Positions 1-9,087 of a stretch of DNA of 64,000 nt are shown here, in pieces. The position numbers and the translations under genes were made by a program. The notes beneath the pieces were generated by a model, which had not been told where the DNA came from, made no database searches, and worked only from the letters and a program-made list of their open reading frames with translations. Each line of letters starts with the position of its first letter. Positions within the stretch are counted from its first letter, which is position 1. The stretch lies in NCBI RefSeq assembly GCF_004295665.1, contig NZ_CP034759.1, positions 3,844,001 through 3,908,000 of the forward strand, written 5' to 3'. Origin of the DNA: Litorilituus sediminis. Its GTDB lineage: Bacteria; Pseudomonadota; Gammaproteobacteria; Enterobacterales; Alteromonadaceae.

Positions 1-528
1 AAAATAAAAGCCTTAGGACTAGAGCAACAAATTACCTTGTTGAAAAAAGATTATCGAGACTTACAAGGTCAGTATGACAAATTAGTCTCGATAGAGATGA
101 TAGAAGCGGTAGGTTATGAATACTTACCGAGCTTTTTTCAGGTTTGCCAGCAAAGGTTAAAAGCTGGCGGTAAAATGTTAATTCAGTCAATTACCATTGC
201 CGATCAGCGCTTTGACTACTATAAAAATAATGTTGATTTTATTCAGCGTTATATTTTTCCGGGCGGCTTTTTACCTTCCATCACAGTGTTAACCGAGCAT
301 ATGAGTCAACATTCGTCACTGGTGATTGAATCAATTGATGATATTGGTTTAGATTATGCGAAAACATTGGCTGATTGGCGCAGTGCCTTTCTTGATTCTT
401 GGTCTGAGCTAACTCAGTTTGGCTATGATGAAGCGTTTAAGCGTTTATGGCTATATTATTTTGCCTATTGTGAAGGGGCTTTTTTAGAGCGCTCTACCAG
501 TACTGTACATCTTGTTGCGCGAAAATAA
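1..528 (+). CDS. cfa: Cyclopropane-fatty-acyl-phospholipid synthase, C-terminal part (5' end outside window)
   Basis: The frame is open from base 1, so the start codon lies upstream of the window. About 175 residues remain, covering the C-terminal half of the SAM-dependent methyltransferase domain. Visible family hallmarks are SIEMIEAVG, the GGKMLIQSI strand, FIQRYIFPGG and the late YFAYCEGAF segment. This family transfers a methylene group from S-adenosylmethionine to the double bond of unsaturated acyl chains in membrane phospholipids, at the cytoplasmic membrane face. The gene ends in a long hairpin shared with the convergent pirin gene. It could instead be one of the CFA-like paralogues that sit in Alteromonadales lipid gene clusters; the missing upstream context would decide. 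Confidence 0.88.
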   Translation, partial: KIKALGLEQQITLLKKDYRDLQGQYDKLVSIEMIEAVGYEYLPSFFQVCQQRLKAGGKMLIQSITIADQRFDYYKNNVDFIQRYIFPGGFLPSITVLTEHMSQHSSLVIESIDDIGLDYAKTLADWRSAFLDSWSELTQFGYDEAFKRLWLYYFAYCEGAFLERSTSTVHLVARK

Positions 529-551
529 ACGACAGGAAAGTAAATACGGCT

Positions 552-608
552 AGGATTGGCTAAAGCTCACTATTGTTTAGACTATGGTTTAGTGAGCTTG
601 ATAATCCT
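552..608. terminator. Long hairpin between convergent genes
   Basis: Perfect 10-base arms AAGCTCACTA (563-572) and TAGTGAGCTT (590-599) are extended outward by AGGATT (552-557) and AATCCT (603-608). There is no T-tract on either side. It separates the cfa-like gene from the convergent pirin gene and probably acts as a two-way transcription barrier. Confidence 0.5.
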
Positions 609-615
609 AATTCTC

Positions 616-1329
616 CTAATGCTCGGGCGCATCGATAATTATCACCTCAGCTTCGCTCGTTACTTTTATCGTTAATTGCTTTTGCTGGCTTACCTCTGCG
701 CCATCACCTTTTTTCATTTCAACACTTTGTTGACCATCAATTAGCGTGAACTCACCTGAAGATGCCAACACATAGGCTTGGTGCTTAATCGCTATATCAA
801 CTTGCGCACCTTGAGCTAATTTACCACCATAAATACGTGCTTTTTGGTTAATAAACAGTGCTTGTTCGCTATCTTCTTGATAGCCAGAGACTAACAAGGG
901 CAGCTCAGTATCGCTGGCCTTGTTCAGGAATGACTTACAGTCCCAGCGCGGTTTGATATTATGCTTATTTGGCTCTATCCATATTTGATAAAAGGTTAAT
1001 GGCTCATGAGTTAGGTTATACTCTGAATGAGCTATGCCAGTTCCGGCACTCATTACCTGTACTTGTCCCGCACTGGTGATGCCTTTATTGCCTTCACTGT
1101 CTTGATGAGTTATTGCCCCTGTGCGAATAAAACTAATGATTTCCATATTTTTATGGGGGTGTGGAGCAAATCCTGATTTGGGAGCAACCCAGTCATCATT
1201 GATAACACGCAGCGTGCCAAAGCCCATTCTTTTAGGGTTGTAGTAATGGGCAAAGCTAAAATGATGGCTGGTCTGTAACCAGCCATGATTGGCTTTGCCC
1301 AATTGAGCAAAAGGATAATGCTTGATCAT
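616..1329 (-). CDS. yhaK: Pirin family protein (YhaK-like)
   Basis: 237-residue bicupin. The N-terminal half carries the pirin metal-site pattern HPHKNMEIIS near residue 57, followed by a His in SAGTGIAHSEYN near residue 100; the C-terminal cupin is more degenerate. There is no signal peptide, so it is cytoplasmic. Bacterial pirins are iron-binding proteins, some with quercetinase activity, and E. coli YhaK responds to redox stress. Its ATG overlaps the TGA of the upstream reductase gene in an ATGA arrangement, with the GGAG ribosome site inside that gene, so the two are translationally coupled. Pirin, YqjG-type reductase, DoxX protein and a LysR regulator together match the E. coli yqjF/yqjG/yhaJ/yhaK region. 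Family assignment is firm; the substrate is unknown. Confidence 0.88.
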   Translation of the reverse strand: MIKHYPFAQLGKANHGWLQTSHHFSFAHYYNPKRMGFGTLRVINDDWVAPKSGFAPHPHKNMEIISFIRTGAITHQDSEGNKGITSAGQVQVMSAGTGIAHSEYNLTHEPLTFYQIWIEPNKHNIKPRWDCKSFLNKASDTELPLLVSGYQEDSEQALFINQKARIYGGKLAQGAQVDIAIKHQAYVLASSGEFTLIDGQQSVEMKKGDGAEVSQQKQLTIKVTSEAEVIIIDAPEH

Positions 1330-2306
1330 GACTGTCTCCTTTTCGCTGATAACTGCGCTCGGTTATGTGGCGCAAGAAAGTCTTGCACTGGACCTTTAGG
1401 CACAATTAAGGTTGGGTTGATGGTTTTATGACTAGCGTAGTAGTGCACTTTGCTGTAGTGCAGATCTACGGTTTTTGCTACATCAGCAAACTGATATAAC
1501 TCGCGCAGGTAATGACTAATGTTGCTAAATTCTGCAAGCTTATTACGGTTACATTTAAAATGGCCGTGATAGATGGCATCAAATCGAATTAAGGTGGTGA
1601 ATAATCGCCAGTCAGCTTCGGTTAGGGTATCGCCCACTAGGTATCTATTGCTGCTTAAGTGCGCTTCAAGCCAATCAAGGCTAGCAAATAACTCGTCATA
1701 AGCATGATCATAGGCTTGCTGTGTGGTGGCAAAGCCTGCACGATAAACACCATTGTTAATGGTGTGATAAATACGCTCATTAATGCTATCTATCTCGCTA
1801 CGTAATGCTTGGGGATAGTAGTCATCATAGTTGCCAGTTAATTCATTAAAAGCATGATTAAAAATGCGAATAATTTCACTGGACTCATTATTGACAATTG
1901 TTTGCGTTTTTTTATCCCAAAGTACTGGCACTGTAACTCGACCTTGATAGTCAGGCGCTGCTTTTAAATAGAGCTGGTATAAGTATTCTTGCTGATACAA
2001 GCTATCTGCAAACTCACTAGTTGGCTCGCCAAACTCCCAGCCATTGTCTAACATTTCTGGCTGAACAATACTGACCGAGATAATGTCTTCTAACTGTTTT
2101 AGCTGTCTGAAAATCAGCGTGCGATGTGCCCATGGACAAGCAAGCGATACGTATAAGTGATAGCGATTAGCCTCAGCTGGATACTGGCTAGTGTTATCAT
2201 TGCTAATGGTGTCTCGAAAGCGGCTTTCTTGTCGTTCAAATTCACCTTGATGGCTTTTAGTGTCGTACCATTGGTCATGCCATTTGCCGTTAATAATTAG
2301 TCCCAT
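1326..2306 (-). CDS. yqjG: Glutathionyl-hydroquinone reductase (YqjG/PcpF family)
   Basis: 326 residues from the ATG at 2306. This start has GAGG eight bases upstream and is preferred to an in-frame TTG at 2318. The thioredoxin-fold active site is SLACPWAHRT, the CPWAH signature of this glutathione-transferase class, followed by an all-helical GST C-terminal domain (WRLFTTLIRFDAIYHGHFKCN). These enzymes reduce glutathionyl-hydroquinones to hydroquinones using glutathione. The length agrees with E. coli YqjG. The stop overlaps the pirin start by four bases. The DoxX-type gene lies 95 bases upstream on the same strand, so the three genes are likely one quinone/redox-stress operon. Confidence 0.93.
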   Translation of the reverse strand: MGLIINGKWHDQWYDTKSHQGEFERQESRFRDTISNDNTSQYPAEANRYHLYVSLACPWAHRTLIFRQLKQLEDIISVSIVQPEMLDNGWEFGEPTSEFADSLYQQEYLYQLYLKAAPDYQGRVTVPVLWDKKTQTIVNNESSEIIRIFNHAFNELTGNYDDYYPQALRSEIDSINERIYHTINNGVYRAGFATTQQAYDHAYDELFASLDWLEAHLSSNRYLVGDTLTEADWRLFTTLIRFDAIYHGHFKCNRNKLAEFSNISHYLRELYQFADVAKTVDLHYSKVHYYASHKTINPTLIVPKGPVQDFLAPHNRAQLSAKRRQS

Positions 2307-2401
2307 AATAAACCTCAATCTTGTTTATGTTTGCGTTTAGTTTAATAAATGCGCCTAGTAGTTAGGCGCTTTTGTATCGATATAAGTAAGTTAATACGCT
2401 A

Positions 2402-2848
2402 TTAACTCAACTTGCGAGCTAAGAAGTTATCGACTGAATATTTGCCTGCACCTTGAATCATTAGCGCTATGCTAATGGCAAATAGTGCTAAACCAAATTC
2501 ATAGCCGTTGTTGCTCATAAATAAACCGTTATCTATATGTACGCTGAAAATGGCAACTAGCATGGTAAAAGCAAGTAATAAAGCAGCAGGTCTTGTTAGT
2601 AAGCCGATAATGAGTAATAAGCCACCAAAAAATTCAACACTTCCAGCCATCATTGCCATTAAGTAGCCAGGAGTGATACCGATAGACTCCATCCATTGGC
2701 CGGTGCCATCTAGGCCGTAACCGCCAAACCAGGCGAAGAGCTTTTGAGCGCCATGGGCAGCGAAAATAATGCCAGCAATAATGCGTAGTGGCAGGCCAGC
2801 AAAGCTGGGATTTGATGCTAAAATGTTCTTAACTATTGATGTATTCAT
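2402..2848 (-). CDS. yqjF: DoxX family membrane protein (YqjF-like)
   Basis: 148 residues with four hydrophobic segments: the GLPLRIIAGIIFAAHGAQKL region, then roughly residues 60-80, 88-105 and 115-132. This is the usual DoxX layout, with the conserved early AAHGAQKLF motif and the Gly-rich GSVEFFGGLLLIIGLLTRPA segment. Its ATG has GGAG six bases upstream. DoxX proteins sit in the inner membrane and are linked to thiol and redox stress; the biochemical role is not settled. It is divergent from the LysR gene, as expected if that regulator controls it. In E. coli the DoxX protein YqjF is the strongest YhaJ target. Confidence 0.85.
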   Translation of the reverse strand: MNTSIVKNILASNPSFAGLPLRIIAGIIFAAHGAQKLFAWFGGYGLDGTGQWMESIGITPGYLMAMMAGSVEFFGGLLLIIGLLTRPAALLLAFTMLVAIFSVHIDNGLFMSNNGYEFGLALFAISIALMIQGAGKYSVDNFLARKLS

Positions 2849-2976
2849 GATTGTCTCCGTTAGATAAACTGTCTTGTTTTGTTAATGTGTAGCTATTGTA
2901 TGTTTTGTCGTTTGATGGAATAAGTCCTGTTTTTTGTTTAATATGTTCAAATTATTTGAATAATTATATTTACCCT

Positions 2977-3870
2977 ATGTATAGCTCACCAATTACTTTA
3001 GAAGCCTTGTTAGTGCTAGATGCCATTGATAGTCGGGGTAGCTTTGCTGCAGCAGCAGAGCAACTAAATAAAGTGCCTTCTGCGCTATCCTATATAGTGC
3101 AAAAGTTGGAAGAGCAATTAGGGGTTACCTTGTTTGTCAGACAAGGTCGCCGTTCTGTGTTGACGCCTGCGGGCAGGCATCTACTTGTTGAGGGACGTAA
3201 ATTACTTGGCGCGGTCAGTAAAGTGACTGCGCAAACACAAACAATCTCTCACGGCTGGGAGCCGAGCATTCGACTCGCGGTGGATTCCATCTTTGATGTG
3301 CAATCACTTTTTGTTCCTATTGCGCAGTTTTTAACAGAACACCCTAATATTGAAATTGATTTTACCGAAGAAGTCATGAATGGCTCTTGGGAGGCGCTGA
3401 TAGAAGATAAGGTTGACTTACTTATTGGTGCTCCTGCGCCAATACCTGCGCAACAAGGTATAAGAACACAGCCTTTATCAGTACTTGAACAAGTGTTTGT
3501 TGCGGCAAAAGATCATGAGTTGAGCTTTTTTAATAGACCTGTGACTAAAGCTGATATACAGCAATATCGAACCGTGATCACGCATGACTCAACCAAGCGC
3601 GGCATTCCTTGGTCGAGTAACATTATTGAGCAGAGCCAGCACTTTTTTGTCAGCTCTGTTGAACATAAAATTCATGCTGTATTAGCGGGAATTGGTGTGG
3701 GTTTTTTACCTAAAAATAGAGTTCAGTGTTATTTAGACTCAGGCGAGTTAGTTGCTTTAGATTATCAGCACACCAGCGAAGCGAGTGATTTATTTATGGC
3801 TTGGAAAACGGTGAATAAAGGCAAAGGATTAGCGCGCTTAAGAGAAATATTGCAGCAACACTTTCTCTAA
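2977..3870 (+). CDS. yhaJ: LysR-family transcriptional regulator (YhaJ-like)
   Basis: 297 residues from the ATG at 2977. The longer frame opens with a TTG at 2896 and adds 27 residues that do not fit the family, so the ATG is preferred even though no clear ribosome site precedes it. The N-terminal winged helix is residues 5-62 (helix-turn-helix around FAAAAEQLNKVPSALSYIVQ), followed by a periplasmic-binding-like effector domain. It is divergent from the DoxX/YqjG/pirin operon, the LysR arrangement in which the shared intergenic region holds both promoters. E. coli YhaJ senses aromatic or quinone-like compounds and activates yqjF; the same role here is inferred from synteny. Confidence 0.85.
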   Translation: MYSSPITLEALLVLDAIDSRGSFAAAAEQLNKVPSALSYIVQKLEEQLGVTLFVRQGRRSVLTPAGRHLLVEGRKLLGAVSKVTAQTQTISHGWEPSIRLAVDSIFDVQSLFVPIAQFLTEHPNIEIDFTEEVMNGSWEALIEDKVDLLIGAPAPIPAQQGIRTQPLSVLEQVFVAAKDHELSFFNRPVTKADIQQYRTVITHDSTKRGIPWSSNIIEQSQHFFVSSVEHKIHAVLAGIGVGFLPKNRVQCYLDSGELVALDYQHTSEASDLFMAWKTVNKGKGLARLREILQQHFL

Positions 3871-4012
3871 TTTGGCTTAAAATCTTTCTGTGTTTTCTAT
3901 CTAAGCATTAAGTTGCACGATTGCTAGGTGAAGAAACAAAGTGAATTATTAAGAAAGTGATTTCTGCAGAAGAAAAATCGTAATAATGCTCAGAACAGTA
4001 AAAATAATAGGG

Positions 4013-4018
4013 TATAAT
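4013..4018 (+). promoter_or_regulatory. Probable -10 element of ribA
   Basis: A perfect TATAAT lies 85 bases before the ribA start; no good -35 hexamer is visible at 16-18 bases upstream. The 230-base leader lacks the conserved boxes of an FMN riboswitch. Confidence 0.4.
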
Positions 4019-4102
4019 GCGCCATCTTCAACTAGCGACCTAGCTCGCTGGTGTTATTTTTTTGATATAAACTCATAGTAAGTGGGTAAATAAGTAGTAG
4101 CT

Positions 4103-4702
4103 ATGGCTGAAGTACGTACAAGAATTTCTTTAAAAGTTGGTTCACAAAGCCACATTCCAGCAGAAATGGTGTCATTTCATGGCCTTAACTCTGACAAAGA
4201 GCATGTCGCCATTATTTTTGGGCAAGCAGATCAAATTCAAGCTGTGCCACTGGTAAGGTTACATTCTGAGTGTTTAACAGGGGATGTTTTTCATTCATCT
4301 CGTTGTGACTGTGGTGAACAGCTTGATGAAGCCATTAATCAAATGGCAGAGCAGGGCGGTATTATTTTATATCTTCGCCAAGAAGGCCGAGGCATAGGTT
4401 TGTACAATAAAATTGATGCTTATAAATTGCAATCTGAAGGCATGAATACCTACCAAGCCAATAATCACTTAGGTTTTGGTGATGACTTGCGTGATTTTAC
4501 TGAAGCTGGGCAAATGTTAGAGGCGTTATCCATTTCTCGTATTAAGTTGATGACCAATAATCCTAAAAAAGTCAAAGCACTATCAGACTATGGTTTAACG
4601 GTAGAAAAAGAAGTGAATACCTCAACGCATATCAAAGACGGTAACGAAGACTACTTAAAAGCTAAAGTGGACAATGCTGGTCATAAGTTGAAGTTTGATT
4701 AA
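4103..4702 (+). CDS. ribA: GTP cyclohydrolase II
   Basis: 199 residues, very close to the E. coli enzyme in length. It opens the GTP imidazole ring and releases formate and pyrophosphate, the first step of riboflavin synthesis, in the cytoplasm. The three zinc-binding cysteines are C57, C68 and C70 (in HSECLTG and SSRCDCGEQ), with the same 11- and 2-residue spacing as in E. coli. The QEGRGIGL loop (93-100) and the late TNNPKK segment are also present. It is a stand-alone RibA, not fused to RibB, and has no riboflavin genes next to it. Three tandem 14-base repeats follow the stop codon. Confidence 0.96.
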   Translation: MAEVRTRISLKVGSQSHIPAEMVSFHGLNSDKEHVAIIFGQADQIQAVPLVRLHSECLTGDVFHSSRCDCGEQLDEAINQMAEQGGIILYLRQEGRGIGLYNKIDAYKLQSEGMNTYQANNHLGFGDDLRDFTEAGQMLEALSISRIKLMTNNPKKVKALSDYGLTVEKEVNTSTHIKDGNEDYLKAKVDNAGHKLKFD

Positions 4703-4710
4703 TTTACTTT

Positions 4711-4752
4711 GGCTAAGCCACTTAAGCTAAGTCATTTCAGCTAAGTCACTTA
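4711..4752. repeat. Three tandem 14-bp repeats downstream of ribA
   Basis: Copies at 4711-4724, 4725-4738 and 4739-4752 follow the pattern RGCTAAGYCAYTTM. They lie between ribA and the convergent binding-protein gene. Function unknown; replication slippage is the simplest origin. Confidence 0.6.
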
Positions 4753-4786
4753 GGTTGCACATATTAACTGAGCTTATTAAATTGGT

Positions 4787-5539
4787 TTAGTAAGCGTCTA
4801 TAATCTCCTTTAACTTACCTGAGCTTTGCATTTTTTTGAGCTGTTCGTTGATATGATTTTCTATCTTGGCATCCATATCGGGTGCCATGGCTAAATGTAA
4901 ATTGTAGTCAGCAATAACGCTGGAAAAATTAAGCAAGTTATAATCATCAGGTGCTAGCTTTTGCTCCTTTAGGTTGTAATTAATACGTACTGTCATTTCT
5001 ACAAAGCCTGCTTTATCTTTTAGTCTGTTGACTACTTTAAAGGCCGAACTATAGGACTTCACCTTGATCGCGTTGATGTCTTTATTGCTAATATGCTCTT
5101 CTAAACCAGGATAATCAAAACCATGTAGTAATATCACGGTTTTGCCAAAAAGATCTTGCGCAGACTTGATGTCAAATTCATGCTGTTTTGCCGTTAATAA
5201 CGAATGTTGCACATTAAATACGGGTAGCTGAGATAAATTTAGCGATTGAACTCCCGGCCAATTTGGTGAGCCAAAAGTAATCCAATTCTCCAATTTTCCT
5301 TGTTCCAGTGTTTTAATCATGCGGTTAAATGGCAGTGTATGTATGGTTAAGTCATAGTCAGACGCAGGAAAAATCTCTTTCACTATGTCGGTAATAATGC
5401 CGTTATGGTGCTTTTTATTTTGATGGTTTTGAAAAGGCTGCGCTTGGTCTTGAATGACCATGTAATTAATTTTTGTTAGTGCATAAGTCTTTATTGGCAT
5501 TAGCAGCAGTACCAATAAGGAGAGTTTGAGAATATGCAT
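4787..5539 (-). CDS. Periplasmic solute-binding protein (SBP_bac_3-like), orphan
   Basis: 250 residues with a clear signal peptide (MHILKLSLLVLLLMPIKTYA), then a two-lobed family-3 solute-binding fold. Recognisable parts are the NGIITDIVKEIFP strand-helix near residue 45, the AQDLFGKTVILLHGFDYPG hinge region, and a late helix resembling those that close binding-protein lobes. There is no permease or ATPase gene nearby. It is divergent from a hybrid histidine kinase with about 150 bases between them, so it may feed that sensor or be controlled by it; this is inference. Three more orphan proteins of this type occur in the window. The ligand cannot be told from sequence. Confidence 0.75.
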   Translation of the reverse strand: MHILKLSLLVLLLMPIKTYALTKINYMVIQDQAQPFQNHQNKKHHNGIITDIVKEIFPASDYDLTIHTLPFNRMIKTLEQGKLENWITFGSPNWPGVQSLNLSQLPVFNVQHSLLTAKQHEFDIKSAQDLFGKTVILLHGFDYPGLEEHISNKDINAIKVKSYSSAFKVVNRLKDKAGFVEMTVRINYNLKEQKLAPDDYNLLNFSSVIADYNLHLAMAPDMDAKIENHINEQLKKMQSSGKLKEIIDAY

Positions 5540-5687
5540 GTCACCCGCCTGTGAATTTTATTTTTGTGTCGCTTTAAACTTAGTAAGTTATTTAAAAATT
5601 GCAAAAGAATGGCTTGTTTACTAGCCTAAATATAGACAAGGTTTTTAGTTTCCCAGCGAACTTCTATATTTAAGGATGATAATGTAG

Positions 5688-7973
5688 ATGAAGTTTAAAA
5701 ATTCTATAGCTAAGCGCTTACTGATCTGGATAATGCTGTGTAGCTCATTATTAACGCTCATTATTACCTTGGTTCACTTATTTGTGGATTACAATCGTGA
5801 CATGTCTGTATTGGATGAAAGATTACTTCAAATAGAGGCAAGTTATTTACCCGCCATCGCCAATGCATTATGGGTTGAGGATGATGAGCAAATTAGCGTT
5901 CAGCTTAGCGGAATCAAAAACCTCCCAGATATAGCCTTAGTGCAGTTAATTCGAGATGGGCAAGTTGTTAACAACCTTGGTGTAGACGAGACTGAATATT
6001 CACGTGTTGGCCGTTGGCCGGTAAGTTTTGAGTATGAAGGTGAAACAACTACATTAGGAGAACTATATGTGGTTAGTGACTTGTATCCTGTTTATCGACA
6101 TTTGGCCGATAAGGTACTGCTCACGCTAATCACGCAAGGCGCGAAAACTTTTATCGTTTCATTTGTTATTTTATTTATTGTTTACCTACTTGTTGGTCGT
6201 CATCTAACCTATTTGGCAAAGTCTATGGCGACTAGCGCAATCAAAGAGCACAAAGATATCGCCCTAGAAGGTAGGGATAAAGTTGTTGATGATGAGTTAA
6301 ACTATCTGGTTAATTCCTACAATGGCATGTGGCAAATGTTAGCAAAATCTTTTCACAAACTTGAAGAAGAAAAAGAAAAAGCTGAGCAAGCCAATCAACT
6401 TAAAAGTGAGTTTTTAGCCAATATGAGTCATGAGGTAAAAACACCGATGAATGGTGTGTATGGTATGACGCAGCTACTGTTAAGAACCCCACTTGATAAA
6501 AAACAATATGAATTTGCCCGAGTAATTCAAAAAAGTGCCAATCACATGCTGGACTTGCTTAATAGTATTTTAGATTTTTCTAAAATTGAAGCGGGTCGGC
6601 TAGAAAAAGATGAGCATCACTTTGATATTGTTGAACTTGTCGACGATGTTATGTTGTTATTTAAACCGGTTGCAGAGGAGAGTGGTCTTGAGCTTAATTT
6701 AGTTTTCGAAAGAAAACTTGAACATTATGTTATCGGGGATGCGGCAAAAATAAAGCAGGTATTGATCAATTTAATTAATAATGCCATTAAATTTACACCG
6801 GAAGGTAGAGTGAGCCTTAAGGTTGATGTCGATGATGTGCAATCGGATCACTGTCAAATACAGTTTTCGGTAATTGACACTGGTGTTGGCATAGCAGAAG
6901 ATAAGTTAGAGACTATTTTTGATAAGTTTACCCAAGCGGAAAATTCAACCACTCGAGTATATGGGGGCACAGGTTTAGGGCTAACAATTTGTCATCGCTT
7001 GGTTGACTTTATGGGGGGGAAATTGTCGGTTGCTAGCCATACAGGTGTTGGCAGTAGCTTCTATTTTTCGCTGACCTTACAAAACTCCCATATTAAAACA
7101 GGATTCTCTGCTGAAGATATGGCGACACTTTTCAATAAACGGGTTCTGGTGGTTGATGATCAATCTTTTAATGGCAAGTTATTGTTTGAGCTTCTTAGTT
7201 CTTGGCAAATGTCGGTAGTTGTTATCAATGATCCTATTTATGCCATCGATGATATTATTTCATCTGATCAGCAAGGAAATAGCTATGACTTAGTCATTGT
7301 TGACAAAAATATGCCTTTACTGAATGGTTTTGAGTTATATAGCCAGCTAAAAGAAATTGCTTTGGCTAGCCAACCGAAAGTTATTATGGTCTCTGCTAGC
7401 GCCAATGAAACTGATAACTGGCAATGCTTAGAGTTGGGTATTGACGCCTTTTTGGAGCTTCCTGCTCCACCTGAAGTTATTCAAAGAACATTGTTAAAAG
7501 TGATAGCTGCGAGTGGCGAGCAAGCCTTACCTGATAATGTGGTTTACCTCGATGGCCAGCTAGAGGGCCAGGTGCTTGATATTTTAGTCGTTGATGACTC
7601 TAAGATAAACCTTAAGGTTTGCGTAAATATGCTATCTGCTATTAAAGCGAATGTCAGCACTGCCAATGACGGTAAAGAAGCGGTAGAGTTATGGCAAGAG
7701 CATAAGTACCACCTTATTCTTATGGATTGTCATATGCCAGTAATGGACGGTGCAACGGCAACAAGAGCAATAAGACGTTTAGAGAAAGGTACAGATCAGC
7801 ACACCATCATTATTGCTATTACCGCAAGCGATATGAATCTAGAGAAGCAACACTGCGTTGATGCAGGAATGGATGGCTTTATTGCCAAACCTTATGATCC
7901 TGATGACTTATATAATGAAATTAATGCTTGTTTATCTCATAGCACAGGGGTTTGGCCTATTAAACACAGCTAG
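5688..7973 (+). CDS. Hybrid sensor histidine kinase with two receiver domains
   Basis: 761 residues. There is a membrane segment near 12-32, a periplasmic region of about 120 residues, and a second membrane segment near 152-172. A coiled linker (about 215-235) leads to the HisKA domain with phospho-acceptor His248 in [10 protein letters not shown]. The ATPase domain has [15 protein letters not shown] and GGTGLGL boxes. Receiver 1 starts at about 485 (VLVVDD, predicted phospho-Asp 539); receiver 2 starts at about 629 (LVVDDS, phospho-Asp 680). No HPt or output domain is present, so a separate phosphotransfer protein is presumably needed. The ribosome site is AAGGATG. The divergent neighbour is a periplasmic binding protein that could deliver ligand to the sensor domain. 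Confidence 0.93.
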   Translation: MKFKNSIAKRLLIWIMLCSSLLTLIITLVHLFVDYNRDMSVLDERLLQIEASYLPAIANALWVEDDEQISVQLSGIKNLPDIALVQLIRDGQVVNNLGVDETEYSRVGRWPVSFEYEGETTTLGELYVVSDLYPVYRHLADKVLLTLITQGAKTFIVSFVILFIVYLLVGRHLTYLAKSMATSAIKEHKDIALEGRDKVVDDELNYLVNSYNGMWQMLAKSFHKLEEEKEKAEQANQLKSEFLANMSHEVKTPMNGVYGMTQLLLRTPLDKKQYEFARVIQKSANHMLDLLNSILDFSKIEAGRLEKDEHHFDIVELVDDVMLLFKPVAEESGLELNLVFERKLEHYVIGDAAKIKQVLINLINNAIKFTPEGRVSLKVDVDDVQSDHCQIQFSVIDTGVGIAEDKLETIFDKFTQAENSTTRVYGGTGLGLTICHRLVDFMGGKLSVASHTGVGSSFYFSLTLQNSHIKTGFSAEDMATLFNKRVLVVDDQSFNGKLLFELLSSWQMSVVVINDPIYAIDDIISSDQQGNSYDLVIVDKNMPLLNGFELYSQLKEIALASQPKVIMVSASANETDNWQCLELGIDAFLELPAPPEVIQRTLLKVIAASGEQALPDNVVYLDGQLEGQVLDILVVDDSKINLKVCVNMLSAIKANVSTANDGKEAVELWQEHKYHLILMDCHMPVMDGATATRAIRRLEKGTDQHTIIIAITASDMNLEKQHCVDAGMDGFIAKPYDPDDLYNEINACLSHSTGVWPIKHS

Positions 7974-8037
7974 CTACAATCATATAGCATTTATATGGCT
8001 GATAGCTCTTGCAATGGTTTAAAATTATTATATTTAC

Positions 8038-8060
8038 GCCTAGAGCAGCTCTAGGCTTTT
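8038..8060 (+). terminator. Terminator-like hairpin after the hybrid kinase
   Basis: Nine-base arms GCCTAGAGC (8038-8046) and GCTCTAGGC (8048-8056), then CTTTT. It overlaps the last codons and stop of the convergent AraC gene. Confidence 0.5.
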
Positions 8061-8920
8061 GCACAGTCACTCGGGCTTAAGCCAAAGTAGCGGCTAAATT
8101 CACGACTAAATTGAGTGGGGCTTTCATAACCAACTTGAGCCGCTGCTTGTTTTACTTTAAGGCCATGATCTTGCAGCAACTCCCTAGCTCTACTTAAGCG
8201 AATTTTTTTCACATACTGTATCGGTGATGATGCGGTAATTTGTTTGAAGTTACGGTGAAAGCTTGAGCTACTCATATTGGCCATAGCAGCAAGTTGGTCA
8301 ACATCTAAATGACCAGTAAAATTATTATGTAGGTGTTTTAATACTCTTTCCATGCGCGATAAATGGGTATTGTGCGATACTAAAGCGAACAGTGGCGATG
8401 CTTGCGGCCCGCTTAATACGTGAAAGAAGATTTCTCGCAGCAAGCCTTGACCAATAATATCGCACTGTAGTTTAGAGGTTAGGCAATCTGCAAGGCGTGA
8501 AACCACACATGAAAACGCTTCTGTACATTGGCTAACAAATAAACCTTTGCTTTCGGCAATATTGTCTATGTGTCTTCCTTTACCATGCTCATCGAGTACC
8601 CGCACTAACTCACTTAATATGGTTAAGTTTAAATCTATGGCAAGTGCCAATAATGGCTTGCCGTCTTGTACTATGGTTTCACACTCTGCCGGAAGCGGTA
8701 GCGTCAGGGTCAGGTAATTCTCAGGGTTATAATCATAGCTGTGTTGATTAAAGTGTATACGCTTTTGCCCCTGAATAATGATGATAATGCCTTGGCTGTA
8801 ACATAAGGGCACTCGCGCTGTTGAGCTACTGGCTTTATATATACCAACACCGGGTAAATAGGTGTTGTTGTAGCCTTCTTCCTTGGCAAGCTTCATTAAA
8901 TTATTAACTAGGTTATTCAT
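8051..8920 (-). CDS. yqhC: AraC-family regulator (YqhC-like)
   Basis: 289 residues: an N-terminal AraC-type cupin-like domain to about 180, then two helix-turn-helix motifs in the C-terminal 100 residues. The first is HLDVDQLAAMANMSSSSFHR and the second is around VKQAAAQVGYESPTQFSREF. It is divergent from the YqhD-type aldehyde reductase, 167 bases away. This is the E. coli yqhC-yqhD arrangement, in which YqhC activates yqhD in response to reactive aldehydes such as glyoxal. That role is therefore likely here. The family is certain; orthology is inferred from synteny and architecture. Confidence 0.87.
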   Translation of the reverse strand: MNNLVNNLMKLAKEEGYNNTYLPGVGIYKASSSTARVPLCYSQGIIIIIQGQKRIHFNQHSYDYNPENYLTLTLPLPAECETIVQDGKPLLALAIDLNLTILSELVRVLDEHGKGRHIDNIAESKGLFVSQCTEAFSCVVSRLADCLTSKLQCDIIGQGLLREIFFHVLSGPQASPLFALVSHNTHLSRMERVLKHLHNNFTGHLDVDQLAAMANMSSSSFHRNFKQITASSPIQYVKKIRLSRARELLQDHGLKVKQAAAQVGYESPTQFSREFSRYFGLSPSDCAKA

Positions 8921-9087
8921 AGCGGTTAAGTCTCTATTTTCTTTGTCTCGAGTATACTTAATTCGCTAGTAAATATCTTTTTAAATTCTTATTGTGATAG
9001 TTTTAGGCATGAAATTGGTGGTTTTTGTCATTCTAATATGGGGTGTTATTAGTAAAATAGGCATACTTTACTGAGAGAGGACAAACC

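Noticed and set aside
3880..4100. FMN riboswitch upstream of ribA
   Set aside because: None of the conserved FMN-element boxes (such as AGGGTGAAATTCCC or ACCGGCGGT) is present in the leader.
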